A stretch of DNA of 64,000 nucleotides from Bacteroidota bacterium (GTDB taxonomy: Bacteria; Bacteroidota; Ignavibacteria; Kryptoniales; JAKASW01), in NCBI GenBank assembly GCA_021825585.1, contig JAKAGT010000015.1:61030-125029 (forward strand). Reading direction: 5' to 3'. Below the pieces are notes generated by a model that saw only the letters and a program-made list of their open reading frames with translations, had not been told where the DNA came from and made no database searches. The translations under genes and the position numbers were made by a program. Of the stretch, positions 27,599 through 36,112 are shown piece after piece. Each line of letters starts with the position of its first letter. The first letter of the stretch is position 1.

Positions 27599-29451
27599 AT
27601 TGATAATTTTCTTTCGGGAGCTATTCGTCTTTTGATCGGCAGGGAAAATGTGAAAATAGTTCCGACGCCCACTCTGCTGTCGACCGATATTCGTCCGCCG
27701 TACAACTCGACGATCTCTTTTGCTATCGAGAGGCCAAGTCCCACCGAGCCGGGGGAGTCCTGCAGCTGAACGAACCGGTCGAATACTTTTTCGATTTCTT
27801 CGGGCTCGATTCCGCATCCGGTGTCGCGGACCGATACAATGAGATCTTCCTCGTTCGTCGTCGCATCGATCGTCACATTGCCGCCCGATTCGGTGAACCT
27901 GAGCGCGTTTGTAACCAGATTGGAGACGACCCAGGACAACTGCTGAAAGTCCGCAACGAACTCGGGAATCCCGGCATCCACATTTGTTATCAGTTCTACG
28001 TTCTTGTCCTTGAATTGCAGAAGAACGGGCTGAATCGAAAAGTCGACGAGCGATTTCGTATCCACACGGTCCTCCTTCAGCTGGATCTTTCCGGATTCCA
28101 AACGGGAAAGTTCAAGCAACTCCCTGACGAGTTTCGTCAGGCGTTCCGCATCCTGTTTTGCAGCAACCAGGAGTTCCCGCTGTTTCTTGTTTACATGTCC
28201 CAGGTGCTCGTCTTTCAGTATGTCGAATGTCATGTTGATGGAAGTCAGTGGTGTTCGGAATTCATGCGAAACACGAGCCATGAATTCTGATTTCATCTTG
28301 TCAAGCTCCTTAAATTGCGTGACATCCTGCAGGATCAATATCACCCCCATAACCTTCCCGGAACTGTCCCACGAAGAATTTAGTTTTATCCTGAAATACC
28401 TGTCCTCGCCGTTTATGCGGAGCTCGAAATAGGGCGGAATGTTCGTCGAGCTCCTGCCGCGAAGGTATTCGGCCACATACTTATTAAGCGTATTGTTTCT
28501 CACGACGTCATCGAAATCTTTCCCGATGGAGGCATCTTCTGAAATATCGAACACTGCCTCGGCGAGTTGGTTCATCAGCACAATCTTTCCGTCCTTGTCG
28601 GCCACGACAATCGGATCGGAGATAGTACTCACTATCGCTTCGGATTTCTTCTTCTCCGAGATCAGCTTTTCGATGTTGATCTCTTCGTATTTCATGAGAC
28701 GCTCGGCCATCCTGTTGAACTCGTTAGCTAGTTCACCAATTTCATCATTTGAATTTATGTCTGCCCTGACATCCAGATATCCTCGGCCGATTTTTCGGAC
28801 CGTATCCGTGAGCTTTTCAGCCGGTTCGAGTATATACTGCGAAAACTGCCAGCTCGCGACGATGCTGAGTACGATGGCCAGCAGTGCCGCGCCGAGAACG
28901 GCGAGGGTAGCCCGGTTTGAAATATAATTCGCCTTCGCGTCGGTCTCGACCATGGCGTTGTGATTCATGTCAAGAAGCTGGAAGCACCCTTCTTTTATCT
29001 GATTGAACAACGGCATGATGTTATCGTAGTGATAGTTCTGAGCAGAGATATGATCGCGAGTCTCCAGGATCGTCTTCAGAGTATCGGTAGCTTTCGTGTA
29101 GTTGGCGTATGACTTATTTATTTCTGCCAGTGTATTGGCCCCAAGTTGCGATATGTTCGACTCGCGCGCCTGTTTGAACCAGGTAAAGAAGTTTCTTCGA
29201 TTGTCCTGAAACTGCTCGTATCCGGTATCGATCATCCCATTCAGCATTGTAAGTTGCGCACTGTTGTCGCGTTCGAGCGAAACCAACATGTTCTGGGCGG
29301 CAATCACGTTCAGATAATTCTGCCTTATCATCGTAGTGATCGTTTGTGTGAGCTGGTTGAAGTTGTATATCGACCAGACGCTCACCACGACGTTAATGAT
29401 CACCATCACGGTGAATCCGGCGGCGACCTTCGCTCTCAAAGTGCTAAACAT
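27595..29451 (-). CDS. Membrane sensor histidine kinase (4-helix sensor, HAMP, PAS)
   Basis: This protein of 618 residues is anchored by two transmembrane helices (about 8-28 and 187-210). They flank a helical periplasmic domain of about 150 residues that resembles four-helix-bundle chemoreceptor sensors. HAMP (about 212-262), PAS (about 270-385, IVLMNQLAEAVFDISEDA), HisKA with RVSHEFRTPLTSINMTFDIL and HATPase with SNLVTNALRFTESGG and GSVGLGLSIAKEIVELYGG follow. It is translated first in the operon and overlaps its response regulator by four bases. The signal is unknown; the helical sensor could bind a small ligand. The gene is divergent from the degenerate receiver gene at 29699. Confidence 0.93.
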   Translation of the reverse strand: MFSTLRAKVAAGFTVMVIINVVVSVWSIYNFNQLTQTITTMIRQNYLNVIAAQNMLVSLERDNSAQLTMLNGMIDTGYEQFQDNRRNFFTWFKQARESNISQLGANTLAEINKSYANYTKATDTLKTILETRDHISAQNYHYDNIMPLFNQIKEGCFQLLDMNHNAMVETDAKANYISNRATLAVLGAALLAIVLSIVASWQFSQYILEPAEKLTDTVRKIGRGYLDVRADINSNDEIGELANEFNRMAERLMKYEEINIEKLISEKKKSEAIVSTISDPIVVADKDGKIVLMNQLAEAVFDISEDASIGKDFDDVVRNNTLNKYVAEYLRGRSSTNIPPYFELRINGEDRYFRIKLNSSWDSSGKVMGVILILQDVTQFKELDKMKSEFMARVSHEFRTPLTSINMTFDILKDEHLGHVNKKQRELLVAAKQDAERLTKLVRELLELSRLESGKIQLKEDRVDTKSLVDFSIQPVLLQFKDKNVELITNVDAGIPEFVADFQQLSWVVSNLVTNALRFTESGGNVTIDATTNEEDLIVSVRDTGCGIEPEEIEKVFDRFVQLQDSPGSVGLGLSIAKEIVELYGGRISVDSRVGVGTIFTFSLPIKRRIAPERKLSI

Positions 29452-29668
29452 TTACTCTGTCCCTGGCCATTGCTGTAATAAGTTTGCAAAGACCGAAACA
29501 AATTTCAATGAGAAGTTGAACTCGGGGGGAGTGATGCAATTCCCGCCATTGCGGAAATTTTCCTCTTTGATGATAGGAAATATGACGCATCGGATGGCAT
29601 CTGTACTCTGAGGGTGTAGCTTTTCATCGATTTGCAGGCATTTTCGGGTTTCTTCCTCAGGCCGTGCA

Positions 29669-29684
29669 CGGCACGCAGGTTGAC
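29669..29684 (+). promoter_or_regulatory. Sigma-54-like -24/-12 element before the degenerate receiver gene
   Basis: CGGCACGCAGGTTGAC keeps the GGCACG of the -24 box and the TTG of the -12 box at the right spacing, but has GA where GC is expected. The GG is 29 bases before the ATG at 29699. An element of the same geometry lies at 30481. The predicted start would leave only about four untranslated bases. Confidence 0.35.
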
Positions 29685-29698
29685 TCTTATCATTCACG

Positions 29699-30106
29699 AT
29701 GAGCAAGAGCGACAAGAGACCGGTACTTGGAGTCATCACTGACGAAGAGGCAATGTATGAATTGCTGGCAAAATTCCTGGTGAAGGAAGGATACGAAGTG
29801 AGACGGGCGTCGCACGATCCTTTGTCATATGATGATTGTGCTTTAATCGTATACGCGCCCACGCGCGAGTCAGGGCAGTCGAAAGACTGGTTCGGCGACC
29901 TTATGAAAAGGAAGCGTGCCGTGCTTGTTGTCCAGTGCTGCGACGAAGACTACGTTGACCTGGACGATAATGTCGTTGTGATGTCCGAACGTCCACTGAA
30001 CCTCAGACAGTTGAGCAGCACGGTTGAGAAGACTATCGGGATGTCGGCAATAAAGGAAAGTCCTCTCTCCGGTTTGGAGACGCTGACCGGCAGGTCCGGG
30101 AAGTAA
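29699..30106 (+). CDS. Degenerate receiver-like protein
   Basis: This protein of 135 residues has the outline of a response-regulator receiver (VLGVITDEEAMYELLAKFLVKEGYEVRRAS), but the phosphoacceptor position at the end of beta-3 reads CALIVYAPT with no aspartate, and the C-terminal part has SERPLNLRQLSSTV where a Lys-Pro motif is expected. It is thus a pseudo-receiver or a divergent fold. It starts 248 bases from the divergently transcribed kinase gene and has no Shine-Dalgarno sequence. A terminator lies downstream at 30303. It may be controlled by the neighbouring sigma-54 system. I do not recognise a named family. Confidence 0.6.
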   Translation: MSKSDKRPVLGVITDEEAMYELLAKFLVKEGYEVRRASHDPLSYDDCALIVYAPTRESGQSKDWFGDLMKRKRAVLVVQCCDEDYVDLDDNVVVMSERPLNLRQLSSTVEKTIGMSAIKESPLSGLETLTGRSGK

Positions 30107-30302
30107 CAGCTTCATCACGTTCTTTCAGAGTTTGATTCGAATCGGTGGAAGAGTGAATTTCTCCGTAACTCTTTCAATAGGACAAGAGAGTTTTGGGCTG
30201 CTGATTTATTTAAATGCTACTCGCTCAGGGGAAGGCACTGCCATATCTCGGCGGCCCAAAAGTTTTTGATATACTTAATGGATATCCTCTTTCCTCCTCC
30301 TG

Positions 30303-30345
30303 CTGCTGCCAGGGAATTCTACAATTGCCCTGGCAGCAGTTTTTC
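30303..30345 (+). terminator. Strong intrinsic terminator
   Basis: CTGCTGCCAGGG (30303-30314) pairs perfectly over 12 bases with CCCTGGCAGCAG (30328-30339), and TTTTTCTTTT follows on the plus strand. It separates the degenerate receiver gene, 197 bases upstream, from the cytochrome cluster. Confidence 0.9.
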
Positions 30346-30480
30346 TTTTGTACGGTGTGGTAAGTTTGCTCACGATGTGCCATAAAACCACACAATTTTA
30401 AGGCGTTTGGAGATATTGCCACTGCCTGGTAATGGAATCGTTAAAATTCAGCTTTTTTAAAGGTGTAGATTTATCAAAGT

Positions 30481-30496
30481 CGGCACAGGGCTTGAA
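30481..30496 (+). promoter_or_regulatory. Sigma-54-like -24/-12 element before the cytochrome cluster
   Basis: CGGCACAGGGCTTGAA has the GGCAC of the -24 box and TTG of the -12 box at the correct distance (GG-N10-GA, where the consensus is GG-N10-GC). Its GG lies 29 bases before ATG 30511, the same as at 29670/29699. Expression of the cluster under a sigma-54 activator such as that at 26285 would follow, but this is a motif match only. Confidence 0.35.
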
Positions 30497-30510
30497 CATT
30501 TCATAAATAA

Positions 30511-30819
30511 ATGAAATCAGAAGACCTTTCTAAATTTGACGAACTTGTTGTACTGCGATTGAAAGAGTTACTGCTTTCAAGGCACGGTCTCAGGGCGGGC
30601 GATGGTAAGGATGACGTCCTGGAAGCGGCGTCCCGATTTGATGCGGCGGATTTAAATGAGTTGGTTTTTGCGTTACGCCGAATTGAGAAGGGTATCTACG
30701 GACAATGCGTGATTTGCAGGCATGATATTCCGGTGAACGTTCTTAAATCGAACTTGACCGCGCGGCTCTGTCCGTCTTGTGAAACAGTGATGCATGAAAA
30801 AACGGATCCTTCCAGGTAA
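30511..30819 (+). CDS. DksA/TraR-type zinc-finger protein
   Basis: This small protein of 102 residues has an N-terminal helical part and a C-terminal four-cysteine finger, GQCVICRHDIP followed by LCPSC. RRIEKGIYGQCVIC is the usual lead-in of DksA/TraR fingers (IxxGTYGxC). The coiled coil is short compared with DksA. The gene is first in the cytochrome cluster; the ATG of the 19-heme cytochrome follows its stop directly (30820). Members of this group bind RNA polymerase and adjust transcription. Whether it regulates the cluster is an inference. No Shine-Dalgarno sequence is visible before ATG 30511. Confidence 0.85.
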   Translation: MKSEDLSKFDELVVLRLKELLLSRHGLRAGDGKDDVLEAASRFDAADLNELVFALRRIEKGIYGQCVICRHDIPVNVLKSNLTARLCPSCETVMHEKTDPSR

Positions 30820-33474
30820 ATGAAGACCGGACCTTTGCTCTTTTTACTCGGCTCCTTCCTAATAATCGGCGCCGTTAATAACTCCAGGGCTCAATCAAAC
30901 GACGATTGTCTCGCCTGCCACTCTGACTCCACCTTGACCATGCAGAGCAACGGCAAGACGGTTAGCCTGTATGTCGATCCCGATATGTTCAAGATCTCGG
31001 TGCACGGTGACGCAGGACTCAATTGCGTAGATTGTCATCAGGGATTTAGTGCCGATGACGTTCCCCACAAACAGACGACGCCGAATGTCAACTGTGGTCA
31101 GTGTCATGACGTCCAGCTTCATGCTCCACAGGGAGCAAAGTATCACATGGCTCACTCCTCCGTGAAGTGCTGGGAATGTCATGGGACGCATAATATCAAG
31201 GCGGCCGATAAGATTACGGTGGTGAAGAAATGTCTCGCATGTCATTCCACCCAGAAAACCTTCTTAACAGCTGCGCACGCAAAAACGACGCTTGGAACCA
31301 AAGCCTTCACCTGCGAAGTGTGTCACCAGAAGGCTCACGACGTAAGAACAACGATTTCGATTCAAGGCATAGCCTCTGACTCACTCTGCTCTCAGTGCCA
31401 TAAAGAAGCAGTAAAAGAAATAAACCTCGGTGTTCATGGGAAGGCACTTGCAAGCGGTAAACTGACCTGCGTTTCCTGCCACACGGCACACTCGGCGGAA
31501 ATATCCAAAGAAGCAATATCTCAGAACGCATGTTATAAATGTCATTCGGACAGGAAACTTTTCGACGGCGTCAGTACGAAAGGCGGGACTTCGCTGACAT
31601 TTCTAGTGCAGGAGTATCAGCATAGCATTCACGCCGAATCTCTGAAGAAGACCGGAAAAGGGGCAACATGCGTCGACTGCCACGGATCACATACAATACT
31701 GCCTGCGAGTGATCCGTCGTCCCCGGTAAACAGGGCAAACATAGTCGCCACCTGCGGGAAGTGTCATGCCGATGTGGAGAAACATTATTTGGATTCGTCA
31801 CACGGTCAGGCATTCAAAGAGGGTCTCAGCGTTGCGCCGGTCTGCACAGATTGCCACAACGAACACAGTATCAATTCCATCAGGGATCCGAAATCACCGG
31901 TTAGTCGGGCAAATGAACCCAAGATTTGCCTGAAGTGTCACCTGGAGAATGAAACGGTTCTCAAAATGGTAGGCGTCTCCAAAGCCTTTCTGATGAGCCT
32001 TGAGCGCAGCGTTCATTTTGTTGCCCTGTCCAGAGGGAATCTGAAGGCGGCCACATGCAGCGACTGTCATGGCGCCCACGATATGCTCCCGGCTGGCAAC
32101 CCGCGGTCAAAGGTATTTAGGAATAATATCCCCAAGACCTGCGGACAGGCGGGATGTCACCAGGACGTAGCAGTAAAGTATTCTGCCGGGATACACGGCA
32201 CAGCGTTGATGTCCGGGAATAATAATGCGCCTGTCTGTACGGACTGCCACGGCGATCACCAAATCCTTGCTCCAAGCAACCGACAATCTACGGTATACTC
32301 GACAAACGTAGCCGGATCATGTTCCAGGTGCCACTCATCTGTCAGGCTCACCGAACGATATGGTATTCCACCCAACAGGGTCGGCAGCTATATGGACAGC
32401 TATCACGGACTGGCGGTGCGCGAAGGATCTATCACTGCCGCGAATTGCGCGAGCTGCCACGGTGCTCACGAAATACTTCCCTCGTCCGATCCGAGGTCTT
32501 CGATAAACAAGGCAAATCTGGCAGGCACCTGCGGGAAGTGCCACAACGGAGCCACGATCAGGTTTGCGTCAACACCCATTCACGTTGTCCTGAGTTCCAG
32601 CAATGAGCCGCTTTTGTACTGGCTCTCTCAAATTTATGTGGTACTCATAATCGGGATAATCGGTCTGATGTTGTTGCACAACATCCTCGACTTCTTCAGA
32701 AAATCGATAAGGAAGCTGACCGAAAGAAGATCGGGAAGCTATCCGACAAGATCTGGTGGTAAGCTTTATGTCAGGATGACTGCAAATGAGCGGGTACAAC
32801 ATCTTCTGCTACTTCTGAGCTTCCTGACTTTGGTCCTTACGGGATTCATGCTGAAGTTTCCCGATTCCTGGTGGGTGAAACTGATCAGGGATGTTGTGGG
32901 TAACGGCTTCGCCGATCTCCGCGGTTTGATCCACAGAATCGCCGGCTCGATCTTGATTGCGGACGCAATGTACCATATTTACTACGTGGCATTCACGGTT
33001 AGGGGCAGGCAGTTCATCAAAGATATGTTGCCCAAGATCCAGGACGCAAGGGATGTTGTCACTGCAATCAAATATGATCTGGGTCTGAGCAAAGAGCGGC
33101 CCAGGTTCGACCGTTTCAGCTATGCTGAGAAGGCGGAATACTGGGCACTGATATGGGGCACAGCCGTGATGGCACTTACCGGCCTGCTACTGTGGTTCAA
33201 TAATTTTTCACTCGGCTTAATAACAAAGCTCGGCCTTGACGCGGCAACCTTAATCCACTATTACGAAGCGATCCTCGCGAGCCTTGCGATACTCGTTTGG
33301 CATTTCTATGCGGTAATTTTCAGTCCGGATGTTTACCCGCTTAATCTTTCATTTGTAAAAGGCACACTTAGCGAAGAGGAAATGGAAGAAGAACATCCGC
33401 TTGAACTCGAGAGGCTCAAAGAAACGAAGGAGGAAGAGATAGTGGTACAGAACGGAGTGGATACCCAGAAATAA
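30820..33474 (+). CDS. 19-heme cytochrome c fused to a membrane cytochrome b module
   Basis: This protein of 884 residues begins with a signal peptide (to about residue 24, NSRAQ). A large periplasmic part (about 28-585) carries 18 CXXCH motifs and one CX4CH (CGQAGCH). The second half of that part repeats a diheme unit of the type CxDCHGxHxILPxxDPxS...TCGKCH. A transmembrane helix follows (about 600-625), then a four-helix module (about 655-840) with histidines in RVQHLLLL, LIHRIAG...YHIYY and LIHYYEA...WHFYAV, as expected for diheme b-type quinol oxidoreductase subunits. The fusion recalls CbcL of Geobacter in layout, though not in size. It should move electrons between the quinone pool and periplasmic carriers. 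Confidence 0.9.
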   Translation: MKTGPLLFLLGSFLIIGAVNNSRAQSNDDCLACHSDSTLTMQSNGKTVSLYVDPDMFKISVHGDAGLNCVDCHQGFSADDVPHKQTTPNVNCGQCHDVQLHAPQGAKYHMAHSSVKCWECHGTHNIKAADKITVVKKCLACHSTQKTFLTAAHAKTTLGTKAFTCEVCHQKAHDVRTTISIQGIASDSLCSQCHKEAVKEINLGVHGKALASGKLTCVSCHTAHSAEISKEAISQNACYKCHSDRKLFDGVSTKGGTSLTFLVQEYQHSIHAESLKKTGKGATCVDCHGSHTILPASDPSSPVNRANIVATCGKCHADVEKHYLDSSHGQAFKEGLSVAPVCTDCHNEHSINSIRDPKSPVSRANEPKICLKCHLENETVLKMVGVSKAFLMSLERSVHFVALSRGNLKAATCSDCHGAHDMLPAGNPRSKVFRNNIPKTCGQAGCHQDVAVKYSAGIHGTALMSGNNNAPVCTDCHGDHQILAPSNRQSTVYSTNVAGSCSRCHSSVRLTERYGIPPNRVGSYMDSYHGLAVREGSITAANCASCHGAHEILPSSDPRSSINKANLAGTCGKCHNGATIRFASTPIHVVLSSSNEPLLYWLSQIYVVLIIGIIGLMLLHNILDFFRKSIRKLTERRSGSYPTRSGGKLYVRMTANERVQHLLLLLSFLTLVLTGFMLKFPDSWWVKLIRDVVGNGFADLRGLIHRIAGSILIADAMYHIYYVAFTVRGRQFIKDMLPKIQDARDVVTAIKYDLGLSKERPRFDRFSYAEKAEYWALIWGTAVMALTGLLLWFNNFSLGLITKLGLDAATLIHYYEAILASLAILVWHFYAVIFSPDVYPLNLSFVKGTLSEEEMEEEHPLELERLKETKEEEIVVQNGVDTQK

Positions 33475-33491
33475 GGATTGAAAGGGAAACT

Positions 33492-34193
33492 ATGGACGAT
33501 AAGATACCACGGTTCTCTCGGAGCTGGCGCCTGCAGCACATGCTCCTCATGGTTAGCGTTCTACTTTTGATTATCTCGGGATTTTCCATGAAATACTCCG
33601 AGACCGTCTGGGGGAAAGTGTTGCTTTTTCTGGAAGGCGGATTCCAGGCGCGAGGAGCACTGCATCGCTTATCTGCAGTTCTCCTTTTCATTACGGCCAT
33701 ATACCATTTGATCTATATTTCCTTCTCAAAGGAAGGGAGAAGAGAGTTCAAGAGTCTTCTTCCGAACAAAAACGACTTTGTGGATCTCAAGAACAGCATC
33801 TTATATGACTTGCTGAAAAGGTCTGAGAAGCCTGCCTTTGGGAGATATTCCTACCGGGAGAAGGTCCAATACTGGGCATTCTTCATATTCATTTTTCTTA
33901 TGTTCATATCGGGTGTAATTCTCTGGTTCCACGATTTCTTCTTCGGGTTCTTTCCCAAATGGGCGTTTGATGTCTCGTTCGCACTGCATGGTGGTACGGC
34001 AACACTGGTTATCCTTTTCCTGGTATTGTGGCACATGTATGTGGTTCACCTCTCGCCGGCAAACTTCCCCGGCAACTCGTCCTTTTGGCATGGATACGTG
34101 ACCGAACGCTGGCTGAAAGAGAATCATTCGCTGGAATATGAAGAGATGAAAGGCCTGAGAGAGGGGAAAAAATCGGAGGGGAAGGAGGACTAG
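33492..34193 (+). CDS. Cytochrome b561/FdnI-like membrane protein
   Basis: This protein of 233 residues has four predicted transmembrane helices and the same arrangement as the C-terminal module of the preceding protein. Histidines lie in WRLQHMLLM (helix 1), ALHRLSAVLLFITAIYHLIY (helix 2) and FALHGGTAT...LWHMYVVHL (helix 4); QYWAFF and SGVILWF mark helix 3. This suits two b hemes with bis-histidine ligation and quinone interaction. It begins 17 bases after the fusion gene and ends one base before the 9-heme cytochrome gene, which it probably serves as membrane anchor or partner. The C-terminus is charged and cytoplasmic. Confidence 0.85.
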   Translation: MDDKIPRFSRSWRLQHMLLMVSVLLLIISGFSMKYSETVWGKVLLFLEGGFQARGALHRLSAVLLFITAIYHLIYISFSKEGRREFKSLLPNKNDFVDLKNSILYDLLKRSEKPAFGRYSYREKVQYWAFFIFIFLMFISGVILWFHDFFFGFFPKWAFDVSFALHGGTATLVILFLVLWHMYVVHLSPANFPGNSSFWHGYVTERWLKENHSLEYEEMKGLREGKKSEGKED

Positions 34194-34194
34194 C

Positions 34195-35226
34195 ATGACT
34201 GCTTTCCTGACGGTTCTCCTTGCATTGTTCCAGATCGGCGTTTCCAATCCGAATAGCCGCTGCTTTCTCTGTCACGGGAAGGCAAATTTCGGAGTTGTCG
34301 AAAACGGGAAGTTCCAATCTCTTTACGTCTCACCGAAAGATTTTTCGACTTCCATCCACGGGAAATTTACATGTGTGCAGTGCCATACAGACGTCAAAGT
34401 AATTCCACATTTCATCAAGCCACGGAAGATCATCTGTCTCCAATGTCATTTTGAAGGCAACACCGTCGGTGCTCCTGTAAAGTGGATGCCTGAGAAGTAT
34501 AAAGAGAGTGTCCACGCCAAAGCCTTAGCCGAAGGTAATCCTAACGCTCCGAATTGCGAGACTTGTCATACAACTCACTATGTGAAGAGTCCGAAGGATT
34601 CGACTTCCGCCACCAATCGGAGAAATGTTCCGGAACTCTGCGGAAAATGTCACACAAAGGAATTCGAAGCTTACAGCAAATCGATCCACTATAAGGCATT
34701 GGAAAATGGGATGCTTGGGGCGGCAGTATGCACCGACTGCCACCAGGAACACGATGTACTACCACCGAACGACCCGAGGTCCGCTCTCAACCCACAAAGT
34801 GTGGTTAACACCTGCACAAAGTGTCACTCGGACACTCTGCTCATGGAGAGGGCCAACGTTCCGGTACAGCAACCCGAAGCTTATAGCGAGAGTTTCCACG
34901 GCATTGCTCTGGAGAGCGGAATGGTCAAAGCTGCAAATTGCACTTCGTGTCACGGCCACCACGATATACTTCCGGCAAGTGACCCTGCATCTCCTATCAA
35001 TCCGAGGAACCTTCCTAAGACTTGTGGGAAGTGCCATCCGAACGCGGATCAAAACGTCGCAAAAGGGAAGATCCACATCATACCGAGCGAGAAAAGCGCC
35101 GGTGTCGTGTTTTATGTATATACGTTCTTTAAGTGGTTTACTCTCGCGGTGCTCGCTTTCCTCTTCGTGCACATAGTACTCGATCTTTCAGGATTCATAA
35201 GGCGAAAGTATGCCAGGCACGAGTAA
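34195..35226 (+). CDS. Nine-heme membrane-anchored cytochrome c
   Basis: This protein of 343 residues has an N-terminal signal or anchor (about 1-17), nine CXXCH motifs and a C-terminal transmembrane helix (about 306-332). Three copies of the diheme unit seen in the 19-heme fusion occur here, for example CTDCHQEHDVLPPNDPRS and CTSCHGHHDILPASDPAS, each ending near CGKCH or CTKCH. The layout matches the heme arm plus first helix of the fusion protein, as if the fusion had been split, with the b module supplied by the next gene. It overlaps that gene by 17 bases. A periplasmic electron relay is the likely role. Confidence 0.9.
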   Translation: MTAFLTVLLALFQIGVSNPNSRCFLCHGKANFGVVENGKFQSLYVSPKDFSTSIHGKFTCVQCHTDVKVIPHFIKPRKIICLQCHFEGNTVGAPVKWMPEKYKESVHAKALAEGNPNAPNCETCHTTHYVKSPKDSTSATNRRNVPELCGKCHTKEFEAYSKSIHYKALENGMLGAAVCTDCHQEHDVLPPNDPRSALNPQSVVNTCTKCHSDTLLMERANVPVQQPEAYSESFHGIALESGMVKAANCTSCHGHHDILPASDPASPINPRNLPKTCGKCHPNADQNVAKGKIHIIPSEKSAGVVFYVYTFFKWFTLAVLAFLFVHIVLDLSGFIRRKYARHE

Positions 35227-36112
35227 AGAAGACAGCAAAATAGCAGACGCCGCTGAACGCCTGATCAACGACGTTGTAAATGACCAAAAGATCGATCTCG
35301 ACGAGGAATTCAAATCGCGACTGAAGCGTGAACTCATCGAAAGGATCAGAGAGCACGTTGAGAGTAAACGCCGGCAGGAAGAAGAAAAAAGGAAGAAGGA
35401 AGCAAAAACCAAACAAGAGTACTTCCTACGTTTCGGTTTGAACTTCAGAATGCAACACCTGACACTCGCAGTAGGTGTAATAATTCTGATAATCACGGGG
35501 CTGCCGATAAAGTTCCACGACAGCACGGTGGCAAAGATATTCTTCGAGCTGACCGGCGGGATTGCGGTTTCCAGGATGATTCACAGAGTTGGGGCGACGC
35601 TTCTTATCATCGTCTCCGTCTGGCACGTGCTGTCCATTACCCTCACGAAGACCGGCAGAAATGACTTCAAGCAGCTCTTGCCGACCGTAGAAGATATGAA
35701 AGACTTTGTAAAGAACATTAAATACCTATTGGGACTGTCGAAAGAGAGACCGAGGTACGGTAGATTCTCTTACGTCGAGAAATTCGATTACTGGGCAGTC
35801 TACTGGGGAATGGTTATTATGATCTTTTCGGGACTGCTGCTGTGGTTCAACAATTTCTTCCTGGGAATCGTCCCTAAGTTCATGTTCGATATCGCAACCG
35901 AGGTCCACTCAGACGAAGCAATGCTTGCCACACTCGCAATTGTCGTGTGGCACTGGTACAACGTGCATTTTAACCCCGAGGTCTTTCCTTTCAACCCAAC
36001 AATATTTACCGGGAAGATTTCGAAAGAAAAAATGCTCAAGGATCATCCATTGGAGTATGAGCGGCTGAAGGCGGAAACGGAGAAGGCAAGCACCGGAGAT
36101 AAGCCAAGATGA
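35210..36112 (+). CDS. Cytochrome b561/FdnI-like membrane protein with N-terminal coiled coil
   Basis: This protein of 300 residues begins with a charged helical segment (about 1-70, rich in Glu, Lys and Arg, probably a cytoplasmic coiled coil). A four-helix b-type module follows (about 78-255). Ligand candidates are the histidines in FRMQHLTLAVG, MIHRVGATLL...VWHVLSI and EVHSDEAML...WHWYNVHF; DYWAVYWGM and SGLLLWF mark helix 3. It is closer to the b domain of the 19-heme fusion than to the protein at 33492 (shared GLSKERPR and FNNF). It overlaps the 9-heme gene upstream and the 18-heme gene downstream (4 bases), so tight co-translation is expected. Confidence 0.87.
   Translation: MPGTSKEDSKIADAAERLINDVVNDQKIDLDEEFKSRLKRELIERIREHVESKRRQEEEKRKKEAKTKQEYFLRFGLNFRMQHLTLAVGVIILIITGLPIKFHDSTVAKIFFELTGGIAVSRMIHRVGATLLIIVSVWHVLSITLTKTGRNDFKQLLPTVEDMKDFVKNIKYLLGLSKERPRYGRFSYVEKFDYWAVYWGMVIMIFSGLLLWFNNFFLGIVPKFMFDIATEVHSDEAMLATLAIVVWHWYNVHFNPEVFPFNPTIFTGKISKEKMLKDHPLEYERLKAETEKASTGDKPR

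Larger units (their letters stand above)
30107..30510. other. 404-base gap before the cytochrome cluster
   Basis: I see no gene here. It holds a strong terminator hairpin (30303-30345), a second inverted repeat GTGTGGT/ACCACAC (30355-30361 and 30387-30393, followed by AATTTT), and a sigma-54-like element just before the next gene (30481-30496). The control region of the electron-transfer cluster is expected here. A small RNA ending at the terminator is possible, because the terminator is almost 200 bases from the preceding gene. Confidence 0.6.
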
